Source of the DNA: Algoriphagus aestuariicola
Lineage (GTDB): Bacteria > Bacteroidota > Bacteroidia > Cytophagales > Cyclobacteriaceae
Assembly: GCF_017254835.1 (NCBI RefSeq)
Contig: NZ_JAFKCW010000001.1
Coordinates: 1,477,063-1,541,062 of the forward strand
DNA: 64,000 nt
Direction: 5' to 3'
Under the pieces are notes generated by a model. The model saw only the letters and a program-made list of their open reading frames with translations. It did not search any database and was not told where the DNA came from. Positions 8,333 to 16,709 of the stretch are shown one piece after another (within the stretch, counting starts at the first letter, position 1; the number at the start of each line of letters is the position of its first letter). The position numbers were made by a program, and so were the translations under genes.

Positions 8333-11300
8333 TTATTGGGTTTTAGGAGCGAAAAACTTTCTGAATTCACCAATGAGAAATGCGATGAATCCTGATATTC
8401 CTGTGACTACAGCTTGGATTTCTGTGAAAAACGATCTTTCGAAATAGCCGATCAGAGCTACTGCCACTATCAAGAAGGAAATAATTGCCCACTGTATATT
8501 TCCGGAATTACTGAATTTCTTTCTGAACGTTTTTATTTCAGCCAGTTGGTCTCTAGAGACGTTTGCCAAAATGAAATAGCGAAACGTCTTACTGAACAGT
8601 TGCAGATTGCCCCCCAATTCATTTTTCGTGACGACGCCTTTTTGAAAGAGTTCAACAACCTCTTCGTAATTTTTGAAACTGAAAAAACCTTCCTTGGCGT
8701 AAGAGTAGCAGACGTTTTTTTCTTCCAGGCTTAACTCCGCCCAGATGTTATAGAAAAATGCCTTTCCATAGCGCTGTATTAGTAGACGGGCGTTCGGGTC
8801 TTCTTTATTTTTTTCGAGCATGCCCTGCTTTATAAAATATTGTTCCACTTCCACTTCGTCAAATCTGTCGCTAGGTTGTGATGGGGCTAAAATGGTCTTG
8901 GGCCTTAGGGGTACGAATTCAAAATAAAATCCACTCATTAGCTCGGAGAATCGAACCTTCGCTGATTCACTGGGCATTTTTAAAACCAGGGTTTTCCAAC
9001 TGCAGCCAGAACTAAAAATAAGGTGTATGGAATTTGTGCGTTGTAGAAGAGCCGGAATCTTGTCCATAAAGTCAGTCAAATCATCCAAAATGTGCACGTC
9101 CTCTATTAGTAAAGCCTTCTTATCAGCTAATTTGGATTTGGCAGGCACGATTAATCCGGAATTTGCACAGTCAATGATTTCAACTTCTTCCTTTTTGAGA
9201 CAGAATTGCGCGTAAACCCAATGCCGGCTGACATGGCTATCGCAACCGCAGAGAAAAAGTCTGAGAGTATTGTTAGGGCCTAGTTCCGATTGGATGATAC
9301 TTCCTAGGGAGTTGGTTTCCCGAAGGTTGAAATCTATCCAAAAAAGTTGTCTCGTCAGCAAACGGATAGCTCTCCATAGTATGCTTAAGCCCAGTACTAG
9401 CATTATGCCAAAAAACATGGCCAGATTGGCTGGAAGTTGGTCCAACTCTTTCCAAAATCCCAAGTTTATATTCTTCAAGGGACCGTTTATCATGGCAGCC
9501 CTTGGATAAAGATATCTTTCGAACTGATGGTCAGGGGAATCAACAGTCCCTCCAAAGAGGAGTGATCGACTTCGCTGGAATTGTGGGAATTCTTGTTTTT
9601 CAGAACTGTTGATGCTGGTTTCCAAGGTGTTTTCCCATATTCTATCCTCCATTCTGAAGACCGCATTGCTGATAAAAAAACCTGGAAAAAAGCCTAAACA
9701 CAGAAACCAGATTAGTATAAATAGCTGAAAGCGATGAGAGTTTCTCTTTTGGGTTGACTTCGCTCTGTACCGCAAAAAATATAGCGCAAAGGTAATAGCC
9801 ACTAGCATCGCCAAGCCATTATATACTATGATTTGCCCTAGGCTAGCCGTATTGAGAAGCATGAATGGTATCCAAAGTATCAATAGCACGGACAAGGCAA
9901 CTAACACCCCATCAAAATTTCGTGACTTATGCTCCCTGAAAAGAAGCCACCAAAAGGAGTATTTTTTCCAATTGTATTTTCTTTTCAAGAAGAGGGAGGG
10001 TAGATATAGACAGAAAGATACGATGATCAAATATAAGCTGACAAGGATCAAGCTTTCCCAGGAACTGAGGCCAGATTTTAAATGGTACACGTTTGGATCC
10101 ATCAAATATATAAACCAATAAGTCTGGTCTGGTATTCCTATTTCTTTTTCAAAATTCACGGAGCTTATCAACGCCCTGTAGTGTTGGCCGTTGATTCTAA
10201 GTGGGAAATCCCAAATCTCTTTGGTATCATTCTCCGCGGTGTCTTTATTATAATCGACCAAAGTCTCAAAGATTTCCCAATCATCGAAATTCAAGACTGA
10301 TTCAAGTTGAGTAAACGGGATTTCAAACTTTTTGCTCGTATGAATCACTTCCCCATCTTCCTTGACCAATAGATAGCTTCGATCGGAATCTAAGGGAAGG
10401 CCGTCCAAGGTAAAGGAAATCGCCCTGATTACTTTGTCTTCGGAATGCCATTTACTCATTATATTTTGAGGTATTCCAGTTAGTTGCGAAAATATCCGTT
10501 CGACAAAAAAATCGGAAAGATTGTCACTGTTTTGAAAATGTTTAAAATAGTTTCGATGTCGGACCGATATGTAGGAATAGTCCAGATCTTCGTTGCTGCA
10601 GTCGATGCAAGCTCCTATTCTATAGTGGCCTAGTGTTCCATCTTTTGATTTTTCACTAGATGAACCACGAGAATAGTCTGTAAAAGTGGCGAAGTTATGA
10701 GCTGTGAAAATCTCATTTACGGACGAGGGGACTCCATATTTGCTTTGTGTGTTATTAAATTGATCACTCTCTAGATAACGAAGCATTTCAATCAATTTCG
10801 TCCTTAATTCTTGCCTTGTATTTTGTTCGTAAGTACGTTCCTTGTTTAACGGACTACCCAAGTGGATAAAATAGGCGCAGCTCCAGCCAGCAATGACCAT
10901 TAAGATCAGCATCGAAAATCCGATTTTGGTCACTCTACTTTGGGTTAACACGTCTCCTTTTCCCATACTAATAAAGGACAAGGCTGGAGTTAGGATGAGC
11001 AGGAGAATTAGCGCCAAGCCTGAAACGGTCAAGATCGTGAAGTCGATTTTGTATGCTGCCTTCTCCAAGTCCTCCCGATCCTTAAGACCGAGAACCCAAA
11101 TTTCTTGGTTTTCCTCCACAAGTGGAGTAAGGTAGACTATATAGGGAGTGGAATTGAGGCGGATCTCAAACTTGTCACTATTGCCATTGGAAAATCGGGC
11201 ACTCATGGAATCTAAACTTGATTTGAAGTTGATACCCTTCAAGTCTTCAGGATAGAGCACCTCACCACTTGTGTCAGCGAGTACCAGCTTGTCAAAAAAC

Positions 11301-11827
11301 GTATTGTGACCAACAAATTCTCTTACAACGGATTCGTAAGGCACCCTACATGAAAGGTTTGCCTTTTCGCTCTTAGAACTGTAGTCTTTACTAACTATTA
11401 CCAGTTTGGAGAGCGCATTTTTTAAATATTGCTTCTCAATTAAACCTTCACATATCTCGTCGAAGAGAAATCCACTCAACGTAATGGACTCCGAAAACGC
11501 GATAGCGGGGCTGGATTTTGATTCGATTGCGAACTCAAATTTATTTTTATCTCTTTTTTGGCTCTCGGCAGCTTTGGAAAGTTTCGACCATTCGACATTT
11601 GAGGAGGTGTTTAAATCTAAAGCAACCCGGTATCTTATGAAGCTCCTGATTTCCCAGCGCTTATCGCTGATTGATTTTTTGAGAGCATCCCGCATCATGA
11701 GAAGATTGCGAGATGCCTGTCGATCCAGTTCTTCCCGGTTTCTATTGGCTTGAGCAAAAAGGTAAGCGGCCATAGATCCCAGAAGCAACATCCCAATTAT
11801 CCATATGACTAATCCCTTGCGATCCAT
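8333..11827 (-). CDS. Very large multi-pass membrane protein with sensor-like periplasmic domain and degenerate NTPase-like C-terminus
   Basis: 1164 aa. One helix at 7-25, a long extracytoplasmic region (about 27-260; FDKLVLADTSGEVLYPE recalls Cache-type sensors), helices at about 263-285 and 301-321, a second large extracytoplasmic region to about 590, then a group of helices to about 820. The cytoplasmic part (about 855-1075) has LCGCDS where a P-loop would sit, a Walker-B-like LLIEDVHIL (906-914), HLIFSSGCSW as a sensor-like strand, and a helical winged-helix-like segment; a final membrane pair closes it (about 1110-1155). The arrangement resembles STAND/AAA-type signalling ATPases with a lost Walker A. 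Two nt separate it from the 70-codon gene upstream. No function can be assigned. Confidence 0.65.
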   Translation of the reverse strand: MDRKGLVIWIIGMLLLGSMAAYLFAQANRNREELDRQASRNLLMMRDALKKSISDKRWEIRSFIRYRVALDLNTSSNVEWSKLSKAAESQKRDKNKFEFAIESKSSPAIAFSESITLSGFLFDEICEGLIEKQYLKNALSKLVIVSKDYSSKSEKANLSCRVPYESVVREFVGHNTFFDKLVLADTSGEVLYPEDLKGINFKSSLDSMSARFSNGNSDKFEIRLNSTPYIVYLTPLVEENQEIWVLGLKDREDLEKAAYKIDFTILTVSGLALILLLILTPALSFISMGKGDVLTQSRVTKIGFSMLILMVIAGWSCAYFIHLGSPLNKERTYEQNTRQELRTKLIEMLRYLESDQFNNTQSKYGVPSSVNEIFTAHNFATFTDYSRGSSSEKSKDGTLGHYRIGACIDCSNEDLDYSYISVRHRNYFKHFQNSDNLSDFFVERIFSQLTGIPQNIMSKWHSEDKVIRAISFTLDGLPLDSDRSYLLVKEDGEVIHTSKKFEIPFTQLESVLNFDDWEIFETLVDYNKDTAENDTKEIWDFPLRINGQHYRALISSVNFEKEIGIPDQTYWFIYLMDPNVYHLKSGLSSWESLILVSLYLIIVSFCLYLPSLFLKRKYNWKKYSFWWLLFREHKSRNFDGVLVALSVLLILWIPFMLLNTASLGQIIVYNGLAMLVAITFALYFLRYRAKSTQKRNSHRFQLFILIWFLCLGFFPGFFISNAVFRMEDRIWENTLETSINSSEKQEFPQFQRSRSLLFGGTVDSPDHQFERYLYPRAAMINGPLKNINLGFWKELDQLPANLAMFFGIMLVLGLSILWRAIRLLTRQLFWIDFNLRETNSLGSIIQSELGPNNTLRLFLCGCDSHVSRHWVYAQFCLKKEEVEIIDCANSGLIVPAKSKLADKKALLIEDVHILDDLTDFMDKIPALLQRTNSIHLIFSSGCSWKTLVLKMPSESAKVRFSELMSGFYFEFVPLRPKTILAPSQPSDRFDEVEVEQYFIKQGMLEKNKEDPNARLLIQRYGKAFFYNIWAELSLEEKNVCYSYAKEGFFSFKNYEEVVELFQKGVVTKNELGGNLQLFSKTFRYFILANVSRDQLAEIKTFRKKFSNSGNIQWAIISFLIVAVALIGYFERSFFTEIQAVVTGISGFIAFLIGEFRKFFAPKTQ

Positions 11828-11829
11828 GG

Positions 11830-12042
11830 CTAGCTGACTAGTTGATAGTGGTGTTTCAGTGAATCTTTACAGGCAGCCATTAGCATTTCGATCTCTTTGC
11901 GATTGATAAACAGCTTTCTGCCAAACGAAAATGAAATTCGTTCTTTTATTGGCATAGACTTAAAATCCTTTGCTGTGCCGACTCCAGTAGAAATAGTACC
12001 CGCCAAACAAATCCCAAAATGAAATTCTTCTTCTTTTTCCAT
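11830..12042 (-). pseudogene. Probable collapsed patatin-like gene (70 codons)
   Basis: The first 20 or so residues (FHFGICLAGTISTGV) look like the start of Bacteroidota patatin-like proteins, which begin GICMAG..SAG.YTAG. Directly afterwards the sequence switches to an unrelated charged segment (KDFKSMPIKERISFSF...). The Ser-Asp dyad, GxSxG elbow and about 500 residues expected of a full protein are absent. The simplest reading is an in-frame internal deletion that joined the two ends of a patatin gene and left the reading frame open. It ends 2 nt before the 1164-aa protein, so it may survive because its translation leads into that gene. Alternatively it is a genuine small protein. Confidence 0.45.
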
Positions 12043-12416
12043 TTCTGTCTTTTAAAAAAATCAGTATAAAAAAATACATCAAAATCACTATAATGTAATA
12101 TATAAATAAATATATGTATTTGAAATAAATTATTTTTAAAATTTAATTAGCAGTAGAATTTTTGACTGGATAAAATCGGAATCAAATACGTTGCTATTTT
12201 TTGATGTCTGATGTTTGTTGACTTGAAGTTTTTCCAATACAATTTTCTAGTTCGAGGTGCGGAGGGAAAATTTTGGAATGTTGACATCGAAAGCCATTAA
12301 TGAGGCAGCCCGAAATAAACTTCTTGGGGAATATTTTTCTTTAGTCTGTCCGGGAGACTTTAAATATCAGCTTAAAAATGAAGGTATCTAGAGAGATGAG
12401 CTTTTTATCCGAAACA
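12043..12416. other. 374-nt AT-rich gap with a possible 37-codon open frame
   Basis: Bases about 12045-12180 are strikingly AT-rich (long runs of A/T with repeated ATAAATA and TATTT). They contain the likely promoter zone of the leftward 70-codon/1164-aa unit. On the + strand, 12278-12391 is an open frame of 37 codons (MLTSKAINEAARNKLLGEYF...) with protein-like composition but no recognised relative and no clear start signal; it may be a gene scrap. No tRNA or strong terminator is seen here. Confidence 0.3.
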
Positions 12417-14423
12417 CTATTTGCTAGCAGGTAACAGCTTTCCAGTCTGCACCATGTAACTGTTTTTGTTTTTGAACTCCTCAAACTCACCATTAAGTCG
12501 GTTGAATTCGTTCACATCCTCGACCGGATCGATGTTCAGACCCTCCGAGATGAGGAAAACCTGTCCGTCCGAAAGGAAATATTGTCCGTGGATGTATTCC
12601 AGCAACTGGTTTTTATTTCGCATCAAAGGCATGGCGAGCAGTGAGCGGAAGTTTCTTGCCGTATCCAAAACCTGTCCCTGCCAGATGACTTCCTCAGGAA
12701 GTGTAATGAGCTCTTGTTTTTCCAGCATGGAAAGAAGTGATGGGGTGATTTCATAGTGGCTCGTCACAGCCTGGAAGTAATCCCTGCGCTTCAGCATTGG
12801 GGAGTAGATCATCAAGGGAACATGAAAGCGATCCAAGCGAGATGCCATTGGGATCTCCGGAAGTCTATGGTCGCCCGTGATCACGAAGATCGTATTGGCG
12901 AATTCTGGACGCTTTTTGTATTCTTCAAAAAACAGCTTGAGCGCATCATCGGCATATAGGATGGTCATGTAGATGTCTCCGTAGGCCAAGTATTCCTCAA
13001 TTTTTTCCGAACTCAGCCGAAGCTTATTCCGGAGATGGTCTTGCAGTTTTTGCTCGTAGATGCCTCGTTCCGGTACCAGGTAGGGATCATGGGACGTAAG
13101 GGTCTGGAAAATTCTAAGCTCAGGGGAAGTCTTTTCCGAAGGAAGGGTCTCTATCCCAAAAGAGAAAAGCGTTTTGTCGGGATAACCCCAGGAAAATCCG
13201 CTATTGGTAGGCGCTTTTTCAAACGTGGTCGGAAACATGGATTCCTCCACGATCTGGTCTATTCCGTGATATTTCAGAAAAGGAGCTTCATTATCGAAGT
13301 CAGCATCACTCCCCAAAAAGAATCTGGTTTTGTAGCCATTTTCGCTGAGAATGCTCAATAGAGAATTGTGGTAGGGGAAATCTTGGGAAAGTTCCAAGAA
13401 GCCTTTTTCACCGAAAGGAAGTCCGCCCAAGATACCAGGCAGCAATCCGAAAGTCCTGCCAGTGGTCGAAAGGGCATTTGTCCAGACCAAACTGTGCTGC
13501 TCCAACGAGTCCAGAAAAGGGGTGAAGCTTCCAAGATAGGCATCCTTCCCAGAATAAGCCTTTCCAAAGCTTTCCATCAAAAGGAAAACGATGTCCGGTG
13601 CTTGCGTCAAGCTATCGAAATAGGGGCTCAATACATCAGGATACTCGTTTTTGTGAAGAAAAGGATACTCCGTGTTGGTGTATTCCTTTTTGACCAAGAG
13701 ATCGTCGTCGCTGGCCCGGAGGTAGAAGTCAAAATAAAACTCTCCCCCATGCATCAGTTGTTCGAAGGTTTGCTCGGCAAGAAATCGTGACTTGTTGAGC
13801 TCGATGTTTTGTTTGGTTTCGTTGATGTTTTGTTCGCTGTTCAAAGGCCAGAAAGTGACAACCAAAAGCAAGATCAAATGACCCGTAGTGATCGCCATCA
13901 GAGTCTTCAGGTTAAAATCAAAAATTCTGATTCCGGCGTAAAGCAACGAAAAAACGAAGATCGCTAGCACAACCGCAAGTGCAATGCTGCTTGCATTCAA
14001 CTGTCCAGAAGCGGAGACCGTCCTGGCCAAATCGTCGTAGCTGTACGCAAAAAGATCCTTGCCAAGAGGCACCAACGTTGTCAAAAAATAGAATATTAGG
14101 CCTAGGTGAACTAGGATCAGCAAGGTAAATGTCACCTGCAAGAGAATCCGTGCGATTTTAGCAGAGAGGAGGCTTATGCAGATATAAAGTATCAACAACA
14201 ATCCGAGTAGATACAATATCCAACCCAAGTCGTGGAACAAACTGAGACTGATGGCTTCCCAAGGAGAAAAATCCAATACATGGGTTCGAAATACAAGAAT
14301 GGTCTCGGAGATTCTCAACAGAAACATCAAGCCGATAAAAATCAGGGACATACCCCAAAAATTCCGAAAGACAGTCTGTATGCGAAGTGGTAGTGTGGAG
14401 CGGATTTCAGCCTTTTGGGCCAT
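12417..14423 (-). CDS. LTA synthase-like sulfatase/phosphoglycerol transferase
   Basis: 668 aa from the preferred start at 14423 (MAQKAEIR). An in-frame ATG 45 nt upstream would have to read through an 8-bp hairpin. Five N-terminal transmembrane helices (residues about 20-190) precede a periplasmic alkaline-phosphatase-fold domain. Visible landmarks are DIVFLLMESFG (first metal Glu), the STTGRTFG segment with the candidate nucleophile Thr, and ITGDHRLPE with the Asp-His metal pair. Relatives (LtaS, OpgB, MdoB) transfer phosphoglycerol or related groups from phospholipid to a glycan or lipid acceptor. In a Gram-negative cell it would decorate an envelope glycan or lipid. It is divergent from the methyltransferase at 14501. 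Confidence 0.82.
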   Translation of the reverse strand: MAQKAEIRSTLPLRIQTVFRNFWGMSLIFIGLMFLLRISETILVFRTHVLDFSPWEAISLSLFHDLGWILYLLGLLLILYICISLLSAKIARILLQVTFTLLILVHLGLIFYFLTTLVPLGKDLFAYSYDDLARTVSASGQLNASSIALAVVLAIFVFSLLYAGIRIFDFNLKTLMAITTGHLILLLVVTFWPLNSEQNINETKQNIELNKSRFLAEQTFEQLMHGGEFYFDFYLRASDDDLLVKKEYTNTEYPFLHKNEYPDVLSPYFDSLTQAPDIVFLLMESFGKAYSGKDAYLGSFTPFLDSLEQHSLVWTNALSTTGRTFGLLPGILGGLPFGEKGFLELSQDFPYHNSLLSILSENGYKTRFFLGSDADFDNEAPFLKYHGIDQIVEESMFPTTFEKAPTNSGFSWGYPDKTLFSFGIETLPSEKTSPELRIFQTLTSHDPYLVPERGIYEQKLQDHLRNKLRLSSEKIEEYLAYGDIYMTILYADDALKLFFEEYKKRPEFANTIFVITGDHRLPEIPMASRLDRFHVPLMIYSPMLKRRDYFQAVTSHYEITPSLLSMLEKQELITLPEEVIWQGQVLDTARNFRSLLAMPLMRNKNQLLEYIHGQYFLSDGQVFLISEGLNIDPVEDVNEFNRLNGEFEEFKNKNSYMVQTGKLLPASK

Positions 14424-14438
14424 AGTAAGCGAGCAAGT

Positions 14439-14458
14439 TTTTCGAGTAAGCTCGAAAA
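14439..14458. repeat. Perfect 8-bp inverted repeat in the leader of the LTA synthase-like gene
   Basis: TTTTCGAG and CTCGAAAA are separated by 4 nt, 15 nt upstream of the chosen start. It could be an operator half-site pair or a leader hairpin. There is no run of T after it on the - strand, so it is not a standard terminator. Confidence 0.4.
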
Positions 14459-14500
14459 TATAAGTCAAAATCGGGTATCTTCAACGGTCATCATCACATT

Positions 14501-15043
14501 ATGGGCAAATCAGATCTACTGTTGGAGCTCTATTCCAATTTAAGTACCACCGGAGCACTGGCATTCAGTTCCAAGGCGCTGGTCAATAAGATGCTATCTT
14601 TCACTGACATGGAGCACGCCAAACTCGTAGTAGAGCTAGGCGGAGGAGACGGAAGTATAACCCAGGGTATTATAGAAAGGCTCTCCCCTGAAGGCATCTT
14701 GCTCGTATTTGAGATCAACAGCTCATTTTGCGAGTCGATGCGGAAGCAGTTTCCCCAGCCTAATGTCAGGATCATCTGCGATTCGGCTGAAAATATGGAC
14801 CGGTATCTTGCTGGCAAAAAGGCTGACTACATTGTCTCCTCCCTGCCCTTTATTATCCTGCCAAAAGAAACGACCGATGAAATCCTTTCGAAAAGCAGGG
14901 ATGCGCTCTCTCAAAAAGGGAAAATGGTGATCATGACCTATTCTTTCCATCTCAAAAGATTGTTTCGCAGGTTTTTCACCCACCTAGAAGTCAAGTTTAC
15001 ATTTAGGAATTTGCCGCCGGCATTTGTGATGATTTGCCATTGA
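14501..15043 (+). CDS. SAM-dependent methyltransferase, phospholipid N-methyltransferase/KsgA-like
   Basis: 180 aa, single Rossmann methyltransferase domain. The glycine-rich SAM loop is VVELGGGDGSITQGII (about 43-58), an acidic residue follows in LLVFEINSSF, and the motif IV region is YIVSSLPFII. This resembles the small PmtA-type phospholipid N-methyltransferases and rRNA adenine dimethylases. The length without a C-terminal RNA-binding domain favours a lipid or small-molecule substrate, but this is not certain. It is followed after 12 nt by the small gene at 15056. Confidence 0.72.
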   Translation: MGKSDLLLELYSNLSTTGALAFSSKALVNKMLSFTDMEHAKLVVELGGGDGSITQGIIERLSPEGILLVFEINSSFCESMRKQFPQPNVRIICDSAENMDRYLAGKKADYIVSSLPFIILPKETTDEILSKSRDALSQKGKMVIMTYSFHLKRLFRRFFTHLEVKFTFRNLPPAFVMICH

Positions 15044-15055
15044 GGTTTCTGACCA

Positions 15056-15304
15056 ATGAACGTACTCCGGACAGCGGTTTTGGTTTGGTGTAGGAGGAGT
15101 GGAGGAACCTCTTTTTCGGCTGGGGATGTCTTGCGGTCTATGTTTCCAGAAGATTGGGAGCTTTTTGTGGAGGACTTAGTTGAAGAACTGATGCAAATGC
15201 ACAAAGAAGGTATTTTGGTATTTTATCGAGATGGGGTGGGCCTTAAACCAGGTGAAGTCATAGACGCCAAGGTGAAGATCGTCTGTCTTCGTAAACCAAA
15301 GTAG
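15056..15304 (+). CDS. Small hypothetical protein, possibly DUF3253-like winged helix
   Basis: 82 aa, 12 nt downstream of the methyltransferase and 32 nt before msrA. The pattern (FSAGDVLRSMFPEDWELF, then a helix LVEELMQMHKEGILVFYRDG and a final short strand) fits a compact winged-helix fold like that of DUF3253 proteins. The match is by eye only. No signal peptide or membrane segment. Function unknown. Confidence 0.55.
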   Translation: MNVLRTAVLVWCRRSGGTSFSAGDVLRSMFPEDWELFVEDLVEELMQMHKEGILVFYRDGVGLKPGEVIDAKVKIVCLRKPK

Positions 15305-15336
15305 CCTCCCGCATGTTAGCTCAATAAACAATCGAC

Positions 15337-15924
15337 ATGAGCAAAGAATTGAATTTACCCCTGACTACTACCAAAGTTCCCAAAGGACTGGAACTGATCA
15401 CCTTGGGCGCTGGCTGTTTCTGGTGCACAGAAGCGGTGTTCCAACGCTTAGACGGGGTGGAAAAAGTGACATCGGGGTATGCAGGGGGGATAGTGGAGTC
15501 GCCGACCTATAAAGAAATATGCACCGGTACGACCGGCCATGCGGAAGTCATCAATGTTTTGTTTGACCCTGCAAAGGTGAGCCTGGAATCCTTGCTCGAG
15601 GTCTTTTGGGCGACCCACGATCCGACTACGCTGAATAGACAAGGGGCTGACATCGGTCCTCAGTACCGATCCGCCATCTTTTTCCATACGGAGGAGCAGC
15701 GTGAGATCGCATCCCGATTGAAAGAGGAGCTGAATGCCAGAAAAGTGTTTGATCTTCCAATTGTCACCGAGATCACGGCATTCACCAATTTCTATCCCGC
15801 GGAAAACTACCATCAAGAATACTTCAATCTCAACAGTATGCAGCCCTATTGCCAGTTTGTGGTCAGGCCAAAGGTGGACAAGCTCAAGAGGTACTTTGGA
15901 GAAAGATTGAAGATAAACGGCTAG
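15337..15924 (+). CDS. msrA: Peptide-methionine (S)-S-oxide reductase MsrA
   Basis: 195 aa. Reduces the S epimer of methionine sulfoxide in proteins using thioredoxin. The catalytic motif GAGCFWCTEA (about 26-35) is intact, and GYAGG and the conserved NYHQEYF segment near residue 160 are present. The N-terminus has no signal peptide, so it should be cytoplasmic. Its partner for the R epimer, msrB, lies about 15 kb away on the other strand rather than fused or adjacent. Confidence 0.95.
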   Translation: MSKELNLPLTTTKVPKGLELITLGAGCFWCTEAVFQRLDGVEKVTSGYAGGIVESPTYKEICTGTTGHAEVINVLFDPAKVSLESLLEVFWATHDPTTLNRQGADIGPQYRSAIFFHTEEQREIASRLKEELNARKVFDLPIVTEITAFTNFYPAENYHQEYFNLNSMQPYCQFVVRPKVDKLKRYFGERLKING

Positions 15925-16003
15925 CGAAATATTTTTCTAGTTTGTTACTAAGGCGTTTTTTTTTCTACGTGATTGTCATAGTTTGGATGAAAAATAAATC
16001 TAT

Positions 16004-16591
16004 ATGATTCGTCTGTATCCGAAATTTTTATTGTTGGCGATTTTCGCCTGTTTTTCACAGTTTGTCTTCGCCCAAGAAGTCAAAAGCAGCTTAGTCGGAG
16101 TATCCGCTCTGGCCGATTATGAACCGGATAACGGGGTTAAACCTTCCATTGGTCTTTTATTTGAGCACCGGCTTACCAAAAGAAGCGGAGTTGAAGCGGG
16201 GATTTTTTACAAGACCAAAAAAAATGAACTGGCTTATTACTACATAGACCCGATTGGGACCGGAGATTTTCCTCCAGTGAACGTAGGTATCAGAGAAAGT
16301 TTTCTGACTTTTCCGATTCTTTATCGCTACTATACCCAAGCCATGACGGTCTCGATCGGGCCGGTATTTGAAGGATTTGTTGGCTGGAATCAGATTTCAG
16401 GAGATGAAGTGGAAGTCACTGGTTATGAACTCAGCCCTTCTTTCAGATATGGCCCCCTTCTAAAAGTAAGCAAGCCATTTCCACTCGGGGATAAACTAAG
16501 TCTGGAACCGGAACTCAGGTTTGGGATTATGGTCAATGGTATTTCCACCGCTTACTACGGCCTTGGAGTGCAGCTGAAGCAGCGACTGTAG
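16004..16591 (+). CDS. Small outer-membrane beta-barrel protein
   Basis: 195 aa with a clear Sec signal (1-24, SQFVFAQE). The mature part is built of alternating strands with aromatic girdle residues (SGVEAGIFYKTK, FRYGPLLKVS, YYGLGVQLKQ), typical of the 8-stranded PorT/OmpA-like barrels that are abundant in Bacteroidota. No specific function can be given. A weak stem (AAAAAG-CCTT/AAGG-CTTTTTT, about 16591-16635) follows the gene and may terminate it. Confidence 0.75.
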   Translation: MIRLYPKFLLLAIFACFSQFVFAQEVKSSLVGVSALADYEPDNGVKPSIGLLFEHRLTKRSGVEAGIFYKTKKNELAYYYIDPIGTGDFPPVNVGIRESFLTFPILYRYYTQAMTVSIGPVFEGFVGWNQISGDEVEVTGYELSPSFRYGPLLKVSKPFPLGDKLSLEPELRFGIMVNGISTAYYGLGVQLKQRL

Positions 16592-16709
16592 AAAAAGTCC
16601 TTCTGCATCCCATTTCCTTCAAGGCTTTTTTGCATTTTTGAAAACGGCAGCCCCGGACGGTTTTTTCCTTTAATCCGATTTTTGCTGAATTTAACCTTTT
16701 CAAAAGCGT

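Noticed and set aside
15056-15304. Antisense 88-codon frame (14938-15204) as a real gene
   Set aside because: It crosses two + strand genes and has no domain; the + frame in the operon is preferred.
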